Part shown: positions 63,640 through 64,000 of the stretch, piece after piece
Layout of the letters: each line of letters starts with the position of its first letter
Numbering within the stretch: position 1 is the first letter of the stretch
Origin: DASUPK01 sp963774305
GTDB taxonomy: Bacteria; Actinomycetota; Thermoleophilia; Solirubrobacterales; 70-9
DNA: 64,000 nt
Assembly (NCBI GenBank): GCA_963774305.1
Contig: CAVZEM010000003.1
Location: 62,001 to 126,000 of the forward strand
Reading direction: 5' to 3'
Program-made: the position numbers and the translations under genes
Notes under the pieces: generated by a model
Databases searched by the model: none
Seen by the model: the letters and a program-made list of their open reading frames with translations, nothing else
What the model was told of the DNA's origin: nothing

Positions 63640-64000
63640 ATGAGCGACGAAGCCACACCCACGCCCGTCGAGGAGCGCGACGACGAGTTGGCCACCGAGG
63701 CCGGCGAGCCCGAGGGCATCGATCCCGAGGCGCTCGAGCGCCGCTCCGCGGCGCTCTCGCAGGTCGTCAAGTTCGGGGACCCGGTCCTGCGCTCGGCCGC
63801 CTCGCCGGTGACCGAGTTCGACGATCGGCTCGTCGCCGAGGCCGATCGGATGATCGGCCTGATGCGCGACGCGATCGGTGTGGGCCTGGCAGCGACGCAG
63901 CTCGGCACTCTCCGGCGGATGCTCGTCTTCCAGGTCGGCTCGGAGGCCGAGCCGACCGTGCTCGTCAATCCCGAGATCGAGTGGCGCTCCGAGGAGGAGG
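63640..64000 (+). CDS. def: Peptide deformylase, 3' end beyond the window
   Basis: Removes the N-formyl group from new proteins. 120 codons are visible: an acidic N-terminal extension of about 35 residues, then SQVVKFGDPVLRSAASPVTE, FDDRLVAEADRMIGLMRDAI and motif 1 GVGLAATQLGTLRRMLVF, followed by VLVNPEIEWRSEE. Motifs 2 and 3 with the metal ligands lie outside. The acidic extension is longer than in most deformylases. Confidence 0.93.
   Translation, partial: MSDEATPTPVEERDDELATEAGEPEGIDPEALERRSAALSQVVKFGDPVLRSAASPVTEFDDRLVAEADRMIGLMRDAIGVGLAATQLGTLRRMLVFQVGSEAEPTVLVNPEIEWRSEEE

Noticed and set aside
1..64000. tRNA, rRNA, CRISPR, insertion sequences, prophage genes
   Set aside because: Read for T-loop patterns, regular short repeats, transposase or phage motifs; none found.

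Overview
The window is very GC-rich (about 70% by eye, not counted) and reads as one actinobacterial chromosome segment, most likely class Thermoleophilia (Solirubrobacterales-like). Grounds for this are the high GC, a meso-diaminopimelate-type MurE, a dcw cluster without ftsA, a secreted protein with a Lys/Cys-rich tail of the kind common in that group, and many leaderless genes with a TANNNT box just upstream of the start codon. No tRNA, rRNA, CRISPR array, insertion sequence or prophage is visible.

Layout. 1-8.0 kb: end of an MFS exporter, then a response regulator and a minimal histidine kinase coupled to a Tad/Flp pilus assembly set (CpaB, CpaF, TadB, TadC); an antisense block (macrodomain, AraC regulator, VOC protein) lies inside it. 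8-9 kb: DUF998 membrane protein, stand-alone Ada zinc domain and a decayed VOC gene. 9.2-25.7 kb: division and cell-wall cluster mraZ-rsmH-ftsL-ftsI-murE-murF-mraY-(NTF2-like)-murD-ftsW-murG-murC-murB-ftsQ-ftsZ, with a textbook MraZ operator over its promoter. 26-32.5 kb: glycine cleavage genes gcvT, gcvH, gcvPA and gcvPB, interrupted by two membrane proteins and a fluoride-riboswitch-controlled crcB-DUF190 pair. 32.6-36.6 kb: minus-strand NHEJ locus (separate LigD ligase and polymerase genes, and Ku). 36.7-41.9 kb: a FetAB-type ABC pair, a secreted protein, a polysaccharide deacetylase, an MFS exporter and a PPOX-fold protein. 41.9-47.2 kb: trpS, scpA, scpB, an M14 peptidase, an amidase, a pseudouridine synthase, chorismate mutase and a GNAT protein. 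47.2-54.1 kb: hisC-type aminotransferase, glycosyltransferase, TudS-like protein, then DAHP synthase, tyrA and aroA. 54-64 kb: cupin, cmk, der, DUF3352 protein, metK, bPH2 protein, priA, a DUF559 protein and the start of def.

The most interesting object is at 50287-50560. A short leaderless ORF ends in Tyr-Phe-Tyr-Phe-Trp-Arg-Phe-Ile and is followed by two mutually exclusive RNA structures and then a DAHP synthase gene. It looks like a ribosome-mediated attenuator sensing all three aromatic amino acids at the entry of the shikimate pathway. Chorismate mutase, an HisC-type aminotransferase, TyrA and AroA nearby form an aromatic amino acid neighbourhood.

Caution: between about 42.8 and 54.0 kb, nine single-base frameshifts interrupt otherwise intact genes, among them the essential trpS, scpA and aroA. 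Eight are explained by one extra G or C. Consensus error is more likely than biology, so those genes are annotated through the shift.
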